Source: Nostoc sp. MS1 | GTDB taxonomy: Bacteria; Cyanobacteriota; Cyanobacteriia; Cyanobacteriales; Nostocaceae | Direction of reading: 5' to 3' | Assembly: GCF_019976755.1 (NCBI RefSeq) | Contig: NZ_AP023441.1 | Location: 5,019,501 to 5,083,500 of the forward strand | Length of the DNA: 64,000 nt | Shown here: piece by piece, positions 23,253 through 31,413 of the stretch | How positions within the stretch are numbered: position 1 is the stretch's first letter | Layout of the letters: each line of letters begins with the position of its first letter | Notes under the pieces: model-generated | Seen by the model: the letters and a program-made list of their open reading frames with translations, nothing else | Told to the model about the DNA's origin: nothing | Database searches by the model: none | Made by a program: the position numbers and the translations under genes

Positions 23253-25175
23253 CTAAGCAGGTACTACGAATTTTTCGCTACCAGCTAACTCAAAGGCTGA
23301 GTGTATAACTTGCAAAGCTTGGACACCTTGTTCTTGAGAGACAACGCAGCTAATTTTAATTTCCGAAGTTGCAATCATCTGAATATTGATTTGGTGTTTA
23401 GCTAATGCGTCAAACATTTTGGCGGCTACACCTGGTTGTCCCACCATACCTGCACCAACAATACTAACTTTAGCGATCGCACTATCTAAAACCACATCAC
23501 CCCAACCTAATTGTCCTGCTACTTGGGTAAGTAATTGCTGGGCTGTTTCGCCATCGATGCGGGGAACTGTGAAAGCAATATCTCGACGGGGAACACCATC
23601 AACGATACGGCAACGTTGGGACTGAATAATCATATCCACGCTGATATTGTGCTTTGCCAGAATACCGAACAATTGCGCCGCCATCCCCGGACGATCTGGT
23701 ACTTGACGAATCGCCAGACGGGCTTGGTTTAAGTCTAGGGCGACACCGCGAACGGGGGGAAGGGAGTGGGGAGGAGCCACTGCGTTGCGCGGGTTCCCCG
23801 CGTTGTAGCAAGTGGCGTTGGGGAGTGGGGAGTAGTGAGACAGCGCTGCGGGAGGGTTTCCCTCCGCAGGCGACTGCGAACCCGGAGGGGGAGTAGGGGA
23901 AGAAGTGGCTGGGGTTTCGATTTCAAATGCTTTACGCAACGCTGTAATGGCGCGATCGCCATCTAGGGCATCAACTACGCAACTTACCTTGACTTCGCTA
24001 GTGGAAATCATTTGGATGTTCACGCCAGCTTCGGCTAGGGTGGCGAACATCTTCGCGGCTACCCCAGGACGGCCGATCATCCCTGCGCCAGCGATGCTGA
24101 CTTTGGCAATGTTTTGTTCTAACATTACCTCTGCTTCGTCTGATTTGGGGTTGGTGGGGCTGCGGAGAGATGGGGCGATCGCGGCTGCTACGGCTTCGGC
24201 TCGTTTTAATATAGGTGTGGTGACGGTGAAGGCGATGTCATTACTATTACCTTCGTGGATTGATTGAATAATTAAATCTACGTCTACCTTTTGCCGGGAA
24301 ATTTCCCCAAATAGTCTTGCAGCTACCCCTGGTTTATCAGGTACACGTAATAGTGCTACCTTGGCTTGGTCTGTATCTAATTCTACTTCATCGACTGGAC
24401 GAGCTAATTCTAAATTGACGAGCGATCGCCCTTGGGGTTTGGGTGTAGTCACCCAAGTACCAGGGTCATCTGTCCAGCTAGACTTGACTACCAAAGGCAT
24501 ACCATAGTTACGAGCAATTTCCACAGCGCGGGGATGGAGGACTTTTGCTCCCAAACTTGCCAACTCCAGCATTTCATTACAGGTAATTTCCGCCATTAAC
24601 TGGGCTTCGGGTACGAGGCGGGGGTCTGTAGTTAAAATCCCTGGTACATCTGTATAAATTTCACAGAAGTTTGCTTGTAAGGCAGCCGCTAAAGCCACGG
24701 CTGATGTATCAGAACCACCACGTCCCAATGTGGTGATTTCTAATTCTCCATTGCTGGAAATACCTTGGAAACCTGCTACGACAACTACCTTACCTTCATC
24801 CAGATGACGTTGTAGACGTTCAGTTTCAATGTGTAAAATTCGGGCGCGGGTGTGTTCAGCTTCGGTAACAATACCTACTTGTGCGCCAGTCATGGAAATC
24901 GCAGGTTGTCCGAGTTCCTGCAACGCCATACTCAAAAGTGCGATGGTGACTTGTTCGCCTGTGGAAAGCAACATATCCATTTCCCGGCGGTTAGGATTTC
25001 GAGATATTTCATTGGCTAACTTGACGAGTCCATCGGTAGTTTTCCCCATAGCAGAAACCACTACCACCAGTGAATTTCCTGCTTGCACTGTTTTATAGAC
25101 ACGCTGTGCTACTGCTTGGATGCGTTCGACTGAACCGACAGATGTACCACCGAATTTCTGAACTATAAGCGCCAT
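23253..25175 (-). CDS. lysC: aspartate kinase with four ACT domains and an in-frame repeat insert
   Basis: LysC phosphorylates aspartate at the head of lysine, threonine and methionine synthesis. The catalytic domain (1-260) starts with MALIVQKFGGTSVGS and contains TLGRGGSDTSAVALA. Two tandem pairs of ACT domains follow (about 270-420 and 480-635), each with VSIxGAGMxGxPGVAAKMF, the duplicated form typical of cyanobacteria. At 640 residues it is longer than usual: residues 421-478 are Pro/Ser-rich and are encoded by a palindromic genomic repeat (23755-23901) between the two ACT pairs. The frame stays open, so the enzyme is probably functional. asd and dapA of the same pathway are at 55-57 kb. 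Confidence 0.95.
   Translation of the reverse strand: MALIVQKFGGTSVGSVERIQAVAQRVYKTVQAGNSLVVVVSAMGKTTDGLVKLANEISRNPNRREMDMLLSTGEQVTIALLSMALQELGQPAISMTGAQVGIVTEAEHTRARILHIETERLQRHLDEGKVVVVAGFQGISSNGELEITTLGRGGSDTSAVALAAALQANFCEIYTDVPGILTTDPRLVPEAQLMAEITCNEMLELASLGAKVLHPRAVEIARNYGMPLVVKSSWTDDPGTWVTTPKPQGRSLVNLELARPVDEVELDTDQAKVALLRVPDKPGVAARLFGEISRQKVDVDLIIQSIHEGNSNDIAFTVTTPILKRAEAVAAAIAPSLRSPTNPKSDEAEVMLEQNIAKVSIAGAGMIGRPGVAAKMFATLAEAGVNIQMISTSEVKVSCVVDALDGDRAITALRKAFEIETPATSSPTPPPGSQSPAEGNPPAALSHYSPLPNATCYNAGNPRNAVAPPHSLPPVRGVALDLNQARLAIRQVPDRPGMAAQLFGILAKHNISVDMIIQSQRCRIVDGVPRRDIAFTVPRIDGETAQQLLTQVAGQLGWGDVVLDSAIAKVSIVGAGMVGQPGVAAKMFDALAKHQINIQMIATSEIKISCVVSQEQGVQALQVIHSAFELAGSEKFVVPA
23755..23901. 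repeat. compound palindromic repeat inside the lysC coding sequence
   Basis: The block has G-rich GGGAGTGGGG arrays at both ends, a palindrome at 23776-23816 (GCCACTGCGTTGCGCGGG facing its complement around TTCC) and a second module at 23841-23889 with GGAGGGTTTCCCTCCGCAGG. The second module is nearly identical, in reverse orientation, to 40142-40191 in the urease-operon cassette. It is translated in frame as a linker between ACT pairs. Confidence 0.9.
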
Positions 25176-25327
25176 ATCTTTGTATTAAATCAAGTTGCCT
25201 ACTTCTTTCAAGGCTCCGCCGGGTTAGGAAGCTTTGAAGGCGTGTTAGTTATTTAGTTTACTAAATATTGAGCAGGATGCTTGATTATTAATAACGCAAA
25301 ATTTAACAATAATCGAGGAAATATAAA

Positions 25328-25397
25328 CTCTGTGTTCTCTGTGTCTGTGTGGTTAATAAAGTTTAAAGCACAGAGACAGAAAACACAAAGAAAAGAA
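25328..25397. repeat. inverted CTCTGTGT / ACACAGAG repeat
   Basis: CTCTGTGTTCTCTGTGTCTG faces CACAGAGACAGAAAACACA across a short AT-rich loop. It lies between the lysC start and the DUF423 stop and could form a hairpin that ends DUF423 transcription. The words are common dispersed repeats in cyanobacteria. Confidence 0.6.
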
Positions 25398-25416
25398 GTT
25401 TTGATTTTTAACGCTT

Positions 25417-25797
25417 TTAAAACTTTATACTGAAGGCGGCAACAGCTAACGCACCCCAGCCAAGTAAAAAGGCGACTCCACCGAGTGGGGTGATTGCACC
25501 TAAAATTTTAATTCCGGTGAGGCTGAGGGCATATAAACTGCCGGAAAAAATGGCAATACCTAGAATAAATAACCAGCCACTTGCTATCAAAGTTGTTGGT
25601 GGTGTTTCTAGGCGAGTGATTAAGACGGCTACTAGTAAGAGTGCTAGAGCATGGTACATTTGGTAACGAGCGCCAGTTTCAAATATCTCTAGCGATTGCT
25701 CACTAATTTTTTCTCGTAGGGCATGGGAAGCGAAAGCCCCGGCGGCAACTGACAAACCACCTAAAATGGCTCCTACACTTAAAAAAATCTGCGTCAT
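25417..25797 (-). CDS. DUF423 family membrane protein
   Basis: The 126-residue product has four transmembrane helices and the family N-terminus GAILGGLSVAAGAFASHALR followed by YQMYHALALL and ITPLGGVAFLLGW. It belongs to the widespread YgdD/DUF423 family of small inner-membrane proteins with no established function. The gene directly upstream on the same strand ends 27 bases away, so they may be cotranscribed. Confidence 0.9.
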   Translation of the reverse strand: MTQIFLSVGAILGGLSVAAGAFASHALREKISEQSLEIFETGARYQMYHALALLLVAVLITRLETPPTTLIASGWLFILGIAIFSGSLYALSLTGIKILGAITPLGGVAFLLGWGALAVAAFSIKF

Positions 25798-25824
25798 TAG
25801 ACCTAATTGTCAAGAGATAGGGAA

Positions 25825-26313
25825 TCAGACATCAAAATGATATGATACCGAACCTTCCTCACTGACTTTAAAATTAGCGTTCAATTCTTTAGCTTTTACG
25901 TCTAAATATTCTCTAGCGGTGGCTGTAGGGAGTTGTGACTGCATTGCAAAGCCTAAAACTGTAATCCGTCCTTGATTTTCTTGGATCATCCCATAAAAGG
26001 TAGCTTGTAGGCGATCGCTTAATTGCTGCTGAAGTGCTTTTTTAGAGTTTCTTTCTTGCAAGTATAGCCCTACACCCAGCCACGTTCCTAAAATCATCGT
26101 TGGCACACCAAATATCACACCATTTGTAGCAGTATTCTGAAGTTCATTCAGAGCAGGTGTATTCACATCATCAAATGCAACCTGTTCATTATTACCTGTA
26201 GGTATGTCTTTAAGCATTGTATGAATTTCCGCTACCGCAGAGGCTGATAATGTAAGAAACGTGAATCCGAGTGTTAGTAGCCAACCCGCAGCCAACTTTT
26301 CCGCAGTCTTCAT
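25825..26313 (-). CDS. conserved cyanobacterial membrane protein of unknown function
   Basis: The 162-residue product has a hydrophobic N-terminal segment (WLLTLGFTFLTLSASAVA) that could be a signal peptide or anchor, then an acidic stretch, a second membrane helix (VIFGVPTMILGTWLGVGLYL) and a soluble C-terminal domain of about 75 residues with GMIQENQGRITVLGFAMQSQL and a TAREYLDVKAKEL helix. I recognise no named domain. Confidence 0.7.
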   Translation of the reverse strand: MKTAEKLAAGWLLTLGFTFLTLSASAVAEIHTMLKDIPTGNNEQVAFDDVNTPALNELQNTATNGVIFGVPTMILGTWLGVGLYLQERNSKKALQQQLSDRLQATFYGMIQENQGRITVLGFAMQSQLPTATAREYLDVKAKELNANFKVSEEGSVSYHFDV

Positions 26314-26428
26314 AGTCCCACTCCAGATTTAAAGTTTGCTTGTGATTTTAACCTCACTTTGTTAAAGCTTCCAATAAATTTATGTAGTTGAGGCTGTTGA
26401 CTATGGACTGTTGACTATGGACTATTGA

Positions 26429-27355
26429 CTACCGTAAACAACGATATAAAATCTCCTTCCATTTGGGTACATTTATTTCCCAAACGACATTGATATTTGG
26501 CTGTTTTTGTAACACTCCTAACTCATCGACGACTGTAGCGCCTCTGGTGAGTTCGCTATTTATTTCCACATCTACGAAGTATTTGCCTTGACGTGTGACA
26601 ATAGTTGGATCAAGAGCAACTGCGATCGCTACAGGATCAGCTAGAGTTAAACCAGCAGCACCTTGCATTTTCATGGAAACTTCCAAGGCTGTTTTGTTGC
26701 AGTCCATTGCTAAACGCGCTCTTTGTGTACCGAAGTTTCTCACTGTTTCTACTTCCGCAGCCGTCAAAGCTGCATCATGACGGCTCAACTCCCAACCAAC
26801 CATCTCCATCGTCATACCGCTATCAAAGACAATCTTGGCGGCTTCTGGGTCTACCCAAATGTTATACTCAGCCGCAGGCGTGACGTTGCCCACTGTATTT
26901 GCAGCACCCCCCATAATTACGCAACGCTGAACCAATGTAGCTATTTCTGGCGCTTTTAACAGCACAGCCGCAATATTTGTTAACGGACCCAACGTCACTA
27001 ACGTAATTTCCCCAGGATATTTTTTAATAGTTTCAATAATCGCATCAATAGCATGTGCTGAGTGGGGTTCACTTTTCGGTTCTGGATAGAGCATGTTACC
27101 CATACCATCTTTGCCATGAAACCAATCAGCATAACTAGCTTCCCGTAACATAGGCTTGTTGCAACCCACATATACAGGTGTAGAAGCGTTGCATACATCA
27201 AGGGTGTACAAAGCATTCTTCACGCCTTGCCCAACGGGAACATTACCGTTGACTATTGTTAGTGCTAAAACTTCCACATCTGGCCAATGGTGCGCCATAA
27301 TGAGCGCCACTGCATCATCAGAAGCTGTATCTGTATCAATGAGAAATTTACGCAT
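26429..27355 (-). CDS. inosine-uridine preferring nucleoside hydrolase
   Basis: This family cleaves the N-glycosidic bond of ribonucleosides to free base and ribose in salvage. The 308-residue product has the Ca2+-binding aspartate cluster DTDTASDDA at residues 7-15, the GPLTNIA motif, the conserved VIMGGAANTVGNVTPAAEYNI region and a distal aspartate in LTLADPVAIAVAL. The length is normal. It is not possible from sequence alone to tell the preferred nucleoside. Confidence 0.93.
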   Translation of the reverse strand: MRKFLIDTDTASDDAVALIMAHHWPDVEVLALTIVNGNVPVGQGVKNALYTLDVCNASTPVYVGCNKPMLREASYADWFHGKDGMGNMLYPEPKSEPHSAHAIDAIIETIKKYPGEITLVTLGPLTNIAAVLLKAPEIATLVQRCVIMGGAANTVGNVTPAAEYNIWVDPEAAKIVFDSGMTMEMVGWELSRHDAALTAAEVETVRNFGTQRARLAMDCNKTALEVSMKMQGAAGLTLADPVAIAVALDPTIVTRQGKYFVDVEINSELTRGATVVDELGVLQKQPNINVVWEINVPKWKEILYRCLR

Positions 27356-27607
27356 AAGATTAATGGTTGATAAAAACGCATGATAACAGAATAAGGTTTA
27401 TGATTTTGATACACAAAGAAATAAACACTTTACTTATAAAAAAGTTCTTCAAAAACAATTAATAACTAACAATTAAATACTGTATTTTATCTAGCAAATA
27501 CTTATTAAATGTTTAATAGGTTAACCCATCAATTGAAAATAAATTTTTATTATCTCATCAAGTAATAATAGACTAACATTTCTATATTCCTGGTGTTTTA
27601 TATAAAG

Positions 27608-29089
27608 ATGGCAATAACCACTGATAGACCGAGATTAACTATACCTGGGCCTAATCCTTTACCCATTTTTGGACGCATTGCACCGCTTGTAGGATATGTT
27701 CAAGACTCTATTGCTTTATCGCGTTGTCTATTTAAAAAATATGGTTCAGTGGTGTCTTTAGTAGCAGGAGGCGGGACAAATCTTTACTCATCAGAAGATT
27801 ACTGTCCTGGTACTGTGCTGGCTTATGGGCCAGAAAATGTTCGAGAGGTTACAAGTCAGCATGAGGTTTATCATAAATACCCCTTAACTGGAGGCTTATA
27901 TCGTAAGCGTCATGAGTCTCCACGCACGGAAACTTTAAAACATTTTGGTGTAGGTTTATTTGGTGTTAATAGTACAAATCATCGTCAGCATCGCCAATTA
28001 TTAATGCCAGCTTTTCATAGACAGCGAATTGAGTCTTATTGTGATGATATTGTGACTATTACGCAATCGGTTTTAGAACAATTACCAATAGGTAAATCTG
28101 TGAATCTTTGTGAAGTGATGCGAATGCTGACATTGCGCGTCGCTACTAAAACCTTATTTGGTGAGGATATTGGTAATGAGGGGGGTAAGAGTGCCAGATT
28201 ATTGCAGCAAATTGGTACTTTGTTGGGTTCACCTGCGATCGCCATTCTACCATTCGATATCCCAGGTCTACCTTTCCACCGTCTGCTGAGTTTAATGGCG
28301 CAGCTAGATGATGAAATGCGTACCCTCATCCGCCAGAAACAAGCCCAAGGCTTAGACTCAAAGGATGTACTGTCAATGCTTATCCAAGCGCGGGATGTGG
28401 ACAGTGGCTTAGGATTAGCCGAAGATGAATTACTAGGTCATGTCAGCGTCATCTTTGCAGCAGGTCATGAAACCAGCGCCAACGCCTTAACTTGGACGCT
28501 GTTTTTACTTTCCCAACATCCCCAAGTAGCAGCCGACTTACTTGATGAGTTGGAAAGTGTTTTGCAAGGCGCACCACCAACTGTAGAGAAGTTGCAGCAA
28601 CTACCCTTGTTAGAGCGAGTAATTAAAGAAAGTTTGCGAGTATTACCCCCTGTACCCTGGAATGCGCGAGTAACATCGCAACCAACATCTCTGGGAGGCT
28701 ATGAATTACCAACAGGGACAGAAGTTTTTGTCAGCATTTACCACACCCATCACATGCCAGAAATCTTCCCCAACCCAGAGAAGTTTGATCCCCAGCGCTG
28801 GGAACATAAAGAACCCACGATGTACGAATACAACCCGTTTAGCGCTGGTTCTCGCATTTGTATCGGCGCACCCTTTGCGCTCATGGAGATTAAAATAGTT
28901 TTGGCAATGCTGTTAACCCAATATCGCCTGCAATACATTCCTCAGCAACGGTTAGACAGGGATGCACTAATTGTCATGGCTCCCAAATATGGAATGCAAA
29001 TGCTCATCAACAAGCAAGACCGTCAATTTACCAAGGGTGTGGGTAGCGTCCGAGGTAACGTATGTGAAATGGTAGAACTCAATAATTAA
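27608..29089 (+). CDS. cytochrome P450 (CYP110-like)
   Basis: The ATG at 27608 (MAITTDRPRLTIPGP) is preferred over a GTG at 27593, giving 493 residues. The monooxygenase signatures are complete: proline-rich PGPNPLPIFG at the start, I-helix AGHETSANALTW with the proton-relay acid and Thr, the ESLR motif of the K-helix, and the heme loop FSAGSRICIGAPFA with the thiolate cysteine. The general look is that of the CYP110 family of filamentous cyanobacteria, often linked to fatty-acid, alkane or terpene oxidation. The substrate cannot be told. No redox partner is adjacent. Confidence 0.93.
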   Translation: MAITTDRPRLTIPGPNPLPIFGRIAPLVGYVQDSIALSRCLFKKYGSVVSLVAGGGTNLYSSEDYCPGTVLAYGPENVREVTSQHEVYHKYPLTGGLYRKRHESPRTETLKHFGVGLFGVNSTNHRQHRQLLMPAFHRQRIESYCDDIVTITQSVLEQLPIGKSVNLCEVMRMLTLRVATKTLFGEDIGNEGGKSARLLQQIGTLLGSPAIAILPFDIPGLPFHRLLSLMAQLDDEMRTLIRQKQAQGLDSKDVLSMLIQARDVDSGLGLAEDELLGHVSVIFAAGHETSANALTWTLFLLSQHPQVAADLLDELESVLQGAPPTVEKLQQLPLLERVIKESLRVLPPVPWNARVTSQPTSLGGYELPTGTEVFVSIYHTHHMPEIFPNPEKFDPQRWEHKEPTMYEYNPFSAGSRICIGAPFALMEIKIVLAMLLTQYRLQYIPQQRLDRDALIVMAPKYGMQMLINKQDRQFTKGVGSVRGNVCEMVELNN

Positions 29090-29256
29090 TTAGGTAGGCA
29101 GGAGGCAGGAGGTTTTGAGCTTCTTGACCTTGACTTATGTAGTTCAGTTTATTTGCCTCTTCCTGCTTAATACCAATTCTTCAAAATTCAACTACTAAAT
29201 TTTGAATTTTGAATTTTGTAGCGTTAGCTTCCCGTAGGGTATTTTGAATTGATAAA

Positions 29257-29317
29257 AGCTATCAGCTGTCAGCTGTCAGTTAATCATTATTAAGCTGACG
29301 GCTGAATGCTGATAGCT
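29257..29317. terminator. inverted repeat between convergent P450 and response-regulator genes
   Basis: AGCTATCAGC (29257-29266) is perfectly complementary to GCTGATAGCT (29308-29317), with further imperfect pairing of TGTCAG and CTGACG inside. A short T-rich stretch follows on the plus strand. It sits in the convergent gap, so it is a plausible bidirectional terminator built from short-repeat material. Confidence 0.55.
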
Positions 29318-29319
29318 AT

Positions 29320-29997
29320 TTAAGCCATTTGATTTTCAATCGCCCACCGTGCGAGTTCAGTACGGTTATGGAGATTGGTTTTGCCCAACATATTGGACAC
29401 ATGGCTTTCAACAGTGCGCTGACTAACGTTTAATTCTTCAGCGATTTCACGGTTAGCTAAACCCCTAGCAACAAACTGTACTACCTTCAGTTCGGTTGGG
29501 GTTAACTGGACATCGAAAGGAACCTGAATGCGGGAACCGTTTTCCCCACCTTTAGCTTGGTGTTCCTTCCAACGGATAGTCTGTTTCAGTGAAGATTCTA
29601 CTTGTGCAACAAGTTCTTCTGGTTCAAAAGGTTTGACCATGTAAACATCTGCACCTTTGTTCAGACCTTTAACTCGGTCTGCACTTTGTCCTTTTGCCGA
29701 GAGGAAAAGAACAGGAATCCAACTGGTACGTTCATTTTGCCGGACTTGTTCAACAAAGGTATATCCGTCCATTTCTGGCATCATCACGTCACAGATGATC
29801 ATGTCTGGAACATCATGTTCAAGAATTTCCAGAGCTTCTCTTCCGTTTTCTGCCGTGACGACTTCATACCCTCTAAATTCCAAGTAGTCCTTCACCAGCA
29901 AGATGAGGTTAGGGTCATCATCAATTAATAGGAGTCGTTTGTGATCTTTCATGCTGGGCTCTTTCATAGCAGTGGCACTTGTCGCGCTTCGATCCAT
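29320..29997 (-). CDS. LuxR/NarL-type response regulator (Ycf29-like)
   Basis: The product is up to 225 residues, with in-frame ATG starts at 29997, 29967 and 29952. The last gives MKDHKRLLLIDDDPN and fits the family best. The receiver domain has the acidic pair IDDDPN, the phosphorylated aspartate in IICDVMMPEMDG and the lysine in VKPFEP. The C-terminal LuxR-type helix-turn-helix has LTPTELKVVQFVARGLANREIAEELNVSQRTVESHVSNML. The layout matches the Ycf29 class conserved in cyanobacteria and red-algal plastids. No kinase is adjacent. Its targets are unknown. Confidence 0.9.
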   Translation of the reverse strand: MDRSATSATAMKEPSMKDHKRLLLIDDDPNLILLVKDYLEFRGYEVVTAENGREALEILEHDVPDMIICDVMMPEMDGYTFVEQVRQNERTSWIPVLFLSAKGQSADRVKGLNKGADVYMVKPFEPEELVAQVESSLKQTIRWKEHQAKGGENGSRIQVPFDVQLTPTELKVVQFVARGLANREIAEELNVSQRTVESHVSNMLGKTNLHNRTELARWAIENQMA

Positions 29998-30713
29998 CAA
30001 GGTCTTGAATGGTTATCCTTAATATGGTGGATTGTCGAGATATTGTCATTTTTCCCACTTAAGTTGCCCTTTCTTCCTTGGAGTCTTAAAAGTGGTGTTC
30101 ACTTTCGATGACATCACCAGTGCATTGGCAAAATTCCAGTAAGGATACGCAGAGCAATAGTATTATAATGCGCTATTATATATCCCTTTGAAAGTTGCGG
30201 GTGAAAATACACTGATTAAATAATAATCTTTCTAGTCACAAGTAAGTATTGGCTTAAGATGACCCTATCTGTAACACAACCCGCGTTTTCATCGGCTTAC
30301 TGCTCTACATTACCCTTGTTGATTTTAAGCCTTTGTTGGATGTCCACAAGCAATTCAGGGAACTTTCGGCAAAGGATGGGTTAAAAATGAGATTCTTGCA
30401 CCACCATTATGCCTATCAAGTGTTTTTTGGATGATCCGCTCAATAACCTCCGGTTTTGCTTGGCGAAACCAGACACTTCCGGTTAGACAATTATTATCGA
30501 TCTAGAACAACAAACACGCAAGCTCTAAACCTTGAGTTTTGTTGCACTACATCACTGTATTGTTACTCATTGAGCGTATCTCTAGTTACTGTTCTATAAC
30601 AAATTCCCCACTTTGCAAATAAAGTTCTCCATATAAAAATATTCGTTACTTACAGAAAAAAACCTGAAAATTACGAATAATTGAGTATTAGTACTTACGG
30701 GGTTGTTAAATTT

Positions 30714-30775
30714 GTCATTAGTCATTAGTCATTAGTCATTAGTCATTAGTCCATAGTCCATAGTCAAAAGTCAGG
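30714..30775. repeat. TAGTCAT heptamer array
   Basis: At least five perfect tandem copies of AGTCATT, then TAGTCCA variants. It is the longest uninterrupted TAGTCAT array of this type seen in the window. There are no spacers, so it is not a CRISPR array. Confidence 0.92.
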
Positions 30776-30867
30776 AGGCAGAAGAGGCAAGGGAGCAAGG
30801 AAGAGGGACTTCCACCTTTCCCCCTGCTCCCTGCTTCTTTCTCTCCCTCATCTCCCTCATCTCCTTC

Positions 30868-30911
30868 CTCTTCCCCACTCCCCACTCCCCACTCCCTACT
30901 CCCCATTCCCC
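30868..30911. repeat. CCCCACTCCC tandem array upstream of groES
   Basis: Five copies of a CCCCACT/CCCTACT unit end about 10 bases before the K-box of groESL. Confidence 0.85.
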
Positions 30912-30921
30912 AGCAATTCCA

Positions 30922-30937
30922 GTTCGGAAACCCGTAC
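30922..30937 (+). promoter_or_regulatory. K-box regulatory element of groESL
   Basis: GTTCGGAAACCCGTAC fits the published K-box consensus GTTCGG-NNAN-CCNNAC found upstream of cyanobacterial groESL operons, where it is linked to light- and heat-responsive control. The site is 27 bases before the proposed promoter -35 end and 99 bases before the groES start. Confidence 0.8.
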
Positions 30938-30948
30938 ACACTCAAACA

Positions 30949-30978
30949 TTGCCATGCTAGGATGGTTTTCGGTAAATT
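30949..30978 (+). promoter_or_regulatory. candidate groESL promoter
   Basis: TTGCCA (30949-30954) and TAAATT (30973-30978) are 18 bases apart. The second hexamer overlaps the left arm of the CIRCE element, so HrcA binding would occlude the polymerase. This is inferred from spacing and position only. Confidence 0.5.
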
Positions 30979-31003
30979 AGCACTCAGGAGTTGAGAGTGC
31001 TAA
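30977..31003 (+). promoter_or_regulatory. CIRCE operator (HrcA binding site) of groESL
   Basis: TTAGCACTC, nine bases, then GAGTGCTAA is a perfect 9-9-9 CIRCE inverted repeat, 18 bases before the groES ATG. HrcA represses chaperonin genes through this element, and repression is relieved on heat shock. Confidence 0.98.
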
Positions 31004-31020
31004 CTCTGGAGAAATTAAAT

Positions 31021-31332
31021 ATGGCAGCTGTATCTTTAAGTGTATCGACAGTCAAACCTTTAGGCGATCGCGTTTTCGTGAAAGTGAGCGCATCGGAAGA
31101 AAAGACCGCAGGTGGTCTATATTTGCCCGACACCGCTAAGGAAAAACCCCAAGTAGGTGAAGTTGTAGCCCTTGGCGCAGGCAAGCGTAATGATGACGGT
31201 AGCCGTCAAGAATTGGAAGTAAAAATTGGCGACAAGGTGCTGTACTCCAAGTACGCTGGCACTGATGTAAAGCTCGGAACAGAAGAATACGTACTGCTTT
31301 CTGAAAAAGACATTCTAGCAGTCGTTGGCTAA
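31021..31332 (+). CDS. groES: co-chaperonin GroES
   Basis: The 10-kDa lid of the GroEL chamber. The ATG at 31021 follows a CTCTGGAG ribosome site. A longer frame starting inside the CIRCE element is not real. The 103-residue product has VKPLGDRVFVKVSASEEKTAGGLYLP with the mobile loop that contacts GroEL, then VLYSKYAGTDVK and the C-terminal DILAVVG. It is the first gene of the groESL operon, controlled by the CIRCE and K-box elements upstream. Confidence 0.98.
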   Translation: MAAVSLSVSTVKPLGDRVFVKVSASEEKTAGGLYLPDTAKEKPQVGEVVALGAGKRNDDGSRQELEVKIGDKVLYSKYAGTDVKLGTEEYVLLSEKDILAVVG

Positions 31333-31413
31333 TTAGTCATAGCCATACCAATGACTAATGACCAATGACCACTGACACAACACTTGATTTAACTTCCTGA
31401 GATTGACACAACT

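Larger units (their letters stand above)
29998..30920. other. gene-free region upstream of groESL with repeat arrays
   Basis: No gene is supported over about 920 bases. The first part is the upstream region of the response-regulator gene; it includes a TATAATGCGCTATTATA palindrome near 30160 and a GGTTTTGC/GAAACC hairpin near 30450. The last 200 bases are repeats (30714-30775 and 30868-30911). A small RNA cannot be excluded. Confidence 0.5.

Noticed and set aside
23599..23966. Several open frames on both strands over the lysC repeat insert
   Set aside because: They result from the GC-rich palindromic repeat. The lysC frame with its ACT domains explains the region.
25176..25416. Lysine riboswitch upstream of lysC
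   Set aside because: The region lacks the conserved L-box core and consists mainly of an inverted CTCTGTG repeat; lysine riboswitches are not expected in cyanobacteria.
30714..30775. Possible CRISPR array
   Set aside because: The repeats are contiguous heptamers with no unique spacers and no cas genes nearby.
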